NCBI GenBank assembly: GCA_016946835.1
Contig: JACVTC010000457.1
Coordinates: 1-27,128 of the forward strand
Direction of reading: 5' to 3'
Length of the DNA: 27,128 bases
Source: Neocallimastix lanati (nom. inval.)
Taxonomy: Eukaryota; Neocallimastigomycota; Neocallimastigomycetes; Neocallimastigales; Neocallimastigaceae
How positions within the stretch are numbered: position 1 is the first letter of the stretch; each line of letters begins with the position of its first letter. A program made the position numbers and the translations under genes. Positions 26,485-27,128 of the stretch are shown here, piece by piece. The notes beneath the pieces are model-generated. The model was not told the DNA's origin, ran no database searches, and was given only the letters and a program-made list of their open reading frames with translations.

Positions 26485-27128
26485 TTTTTAAATATATTAA
26501 AATTAATGTTTAACCTTTTTTTTTTTTTTGTTTAAAATCATATATAAAACTTATATAGTTATTTATTTACGACTTAATAATTTTTATTAATAGTCCTATA
26601 TATAATTAAATTTATCATTAAAAAATTTGACACTTCTTTACGAAATTAAAAAAAAAAAAAAAATTATAACTGATAAGGATATGACTAAATTTTTTAATAA
26701 ATATACTTTATTAAAAAATATATATATATATATATGTATAATTTAATTTGACATTTTAGTAGCTAATTGTATATAGATTATTGAATAATATATTTAATTA
26801 TTTAATAATTTATTCAAAAAGTGAAATATTGTATGAATTCTTGATAAATTAATTATAAACAATCATATCAAATATTATATAGTAATATTATAATTCATTA
26901 ATATACATACTTTAATAATTAAAATTAAAAAATCAAAATAAATAATTATGAATTTGCTATATTATCAATATAGCAAGTTCATAGCATTATATAAGTTTAT
27001 TATTGCTCTATTATAATTGATAGCATTTTAACTGTATACTGTATACATTCATTTATTTAACTTTACATATATTAAATTAATTATTTTTATTTTGATGAAT
27101 ATTTTTACATAAAAGTATTTAAAAATAA
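26485..27128. other. AT-rich non-coding DNA at the right end, with a 17-bp hairpin
   Basis: No gene is visible. TATGAATTTGCTATATT (26947-26963) pairs with 26967-26983 across a 3-nt loop, with one G-T wobble. A (TA)n run lies near 26719-26736, and GTATAC is repeated as a short inverted repeat near 27038-27050. Confidence 0.6.

Overview
This window is a piece of a very AT-rich eukaryotic nuclear genome that is dominated by LTR retrotransposons. The only host gene I can support is a tRNA-Leu(CAG) near the right end. The eukaryotic call rests on three things: three complete Ty3/Gypsy-type elements with long terminal repeats, a Pol III-type tRNA gene with A and B boxes and a T-run terminator, and intergenic DNA full of A/T homopolymers. 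The pre-protease motif of the form ITxxQLLxxxPxxRxxLxxGLKL and the low GC favour an early-diverging fungus (arbuscular-mycorrhizal or anaerobic gut fungus). A dictyostelid-like amoeba cannot be excluded. The taxonomic call is low confidence.

Layout. 1-601: AT-rich flank. 602-8725: element A, minus strand, Ty3/Gypsy, two LTRs, 4-bp target duplication CTAT, coding region broken by two nonsense mutations and two 1-nt deletions. 8726-10320: non-coding DNA with a dense string of perfect or near-perfect hairpins (9293-10304). 10321-17211: element C, plus strand, a different Ty3/Gypsy family with 634-bp LTRs and 4-bp duplication AATT; it has landed in that hairpin-rich DNA. 17216-18006: remaining non-coding flank. 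18007-26010: element B, minus strand, a nearly identical but intact relative of A, duplication AATT, LTRs differing only in homopolymer lengths. 26026-26105: tRNA-Leu(CAG), just 15 nt beyond the end of element B. 26262-26484: a small non-coding repeat with inverted TTTCGCC-type arms. The rest is AT-rich DNA with one 17-bp hairpin.

How the genes work. Each element makes Gag (with a CCHC zinc knuckle) and a Pol polyprotein (aspartic protease, reverse transcriptase, RNase H, integrase with a GPY/F module, no chromodomain, no env). The most striking result is the gag/pol junction. In both families the slippery heptamer U UUA AAC lies at the very end of gag, followed by a 7-nt spacer and a predicted H-type pseudoknot (6-bp stem 1; 5- or 7-bp stem 2; 14-nt third loop), although the pseudoknot sequences are unrelated. 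This predicts Gag-Pol synthesis by -1 ribosomal frameshifting. It also means that the first ATG of the downstream pol ORF is probably not a real start. Element C would need a second -1 change in an A9 run to reach its pol frame, so that copy is either dead by a 1-nt deletion or uses two shifts.

Element B sits upstream of, and divergent from, the tRNA gene at about the distance known for Ty3, which suggests Pol III-directed integration.
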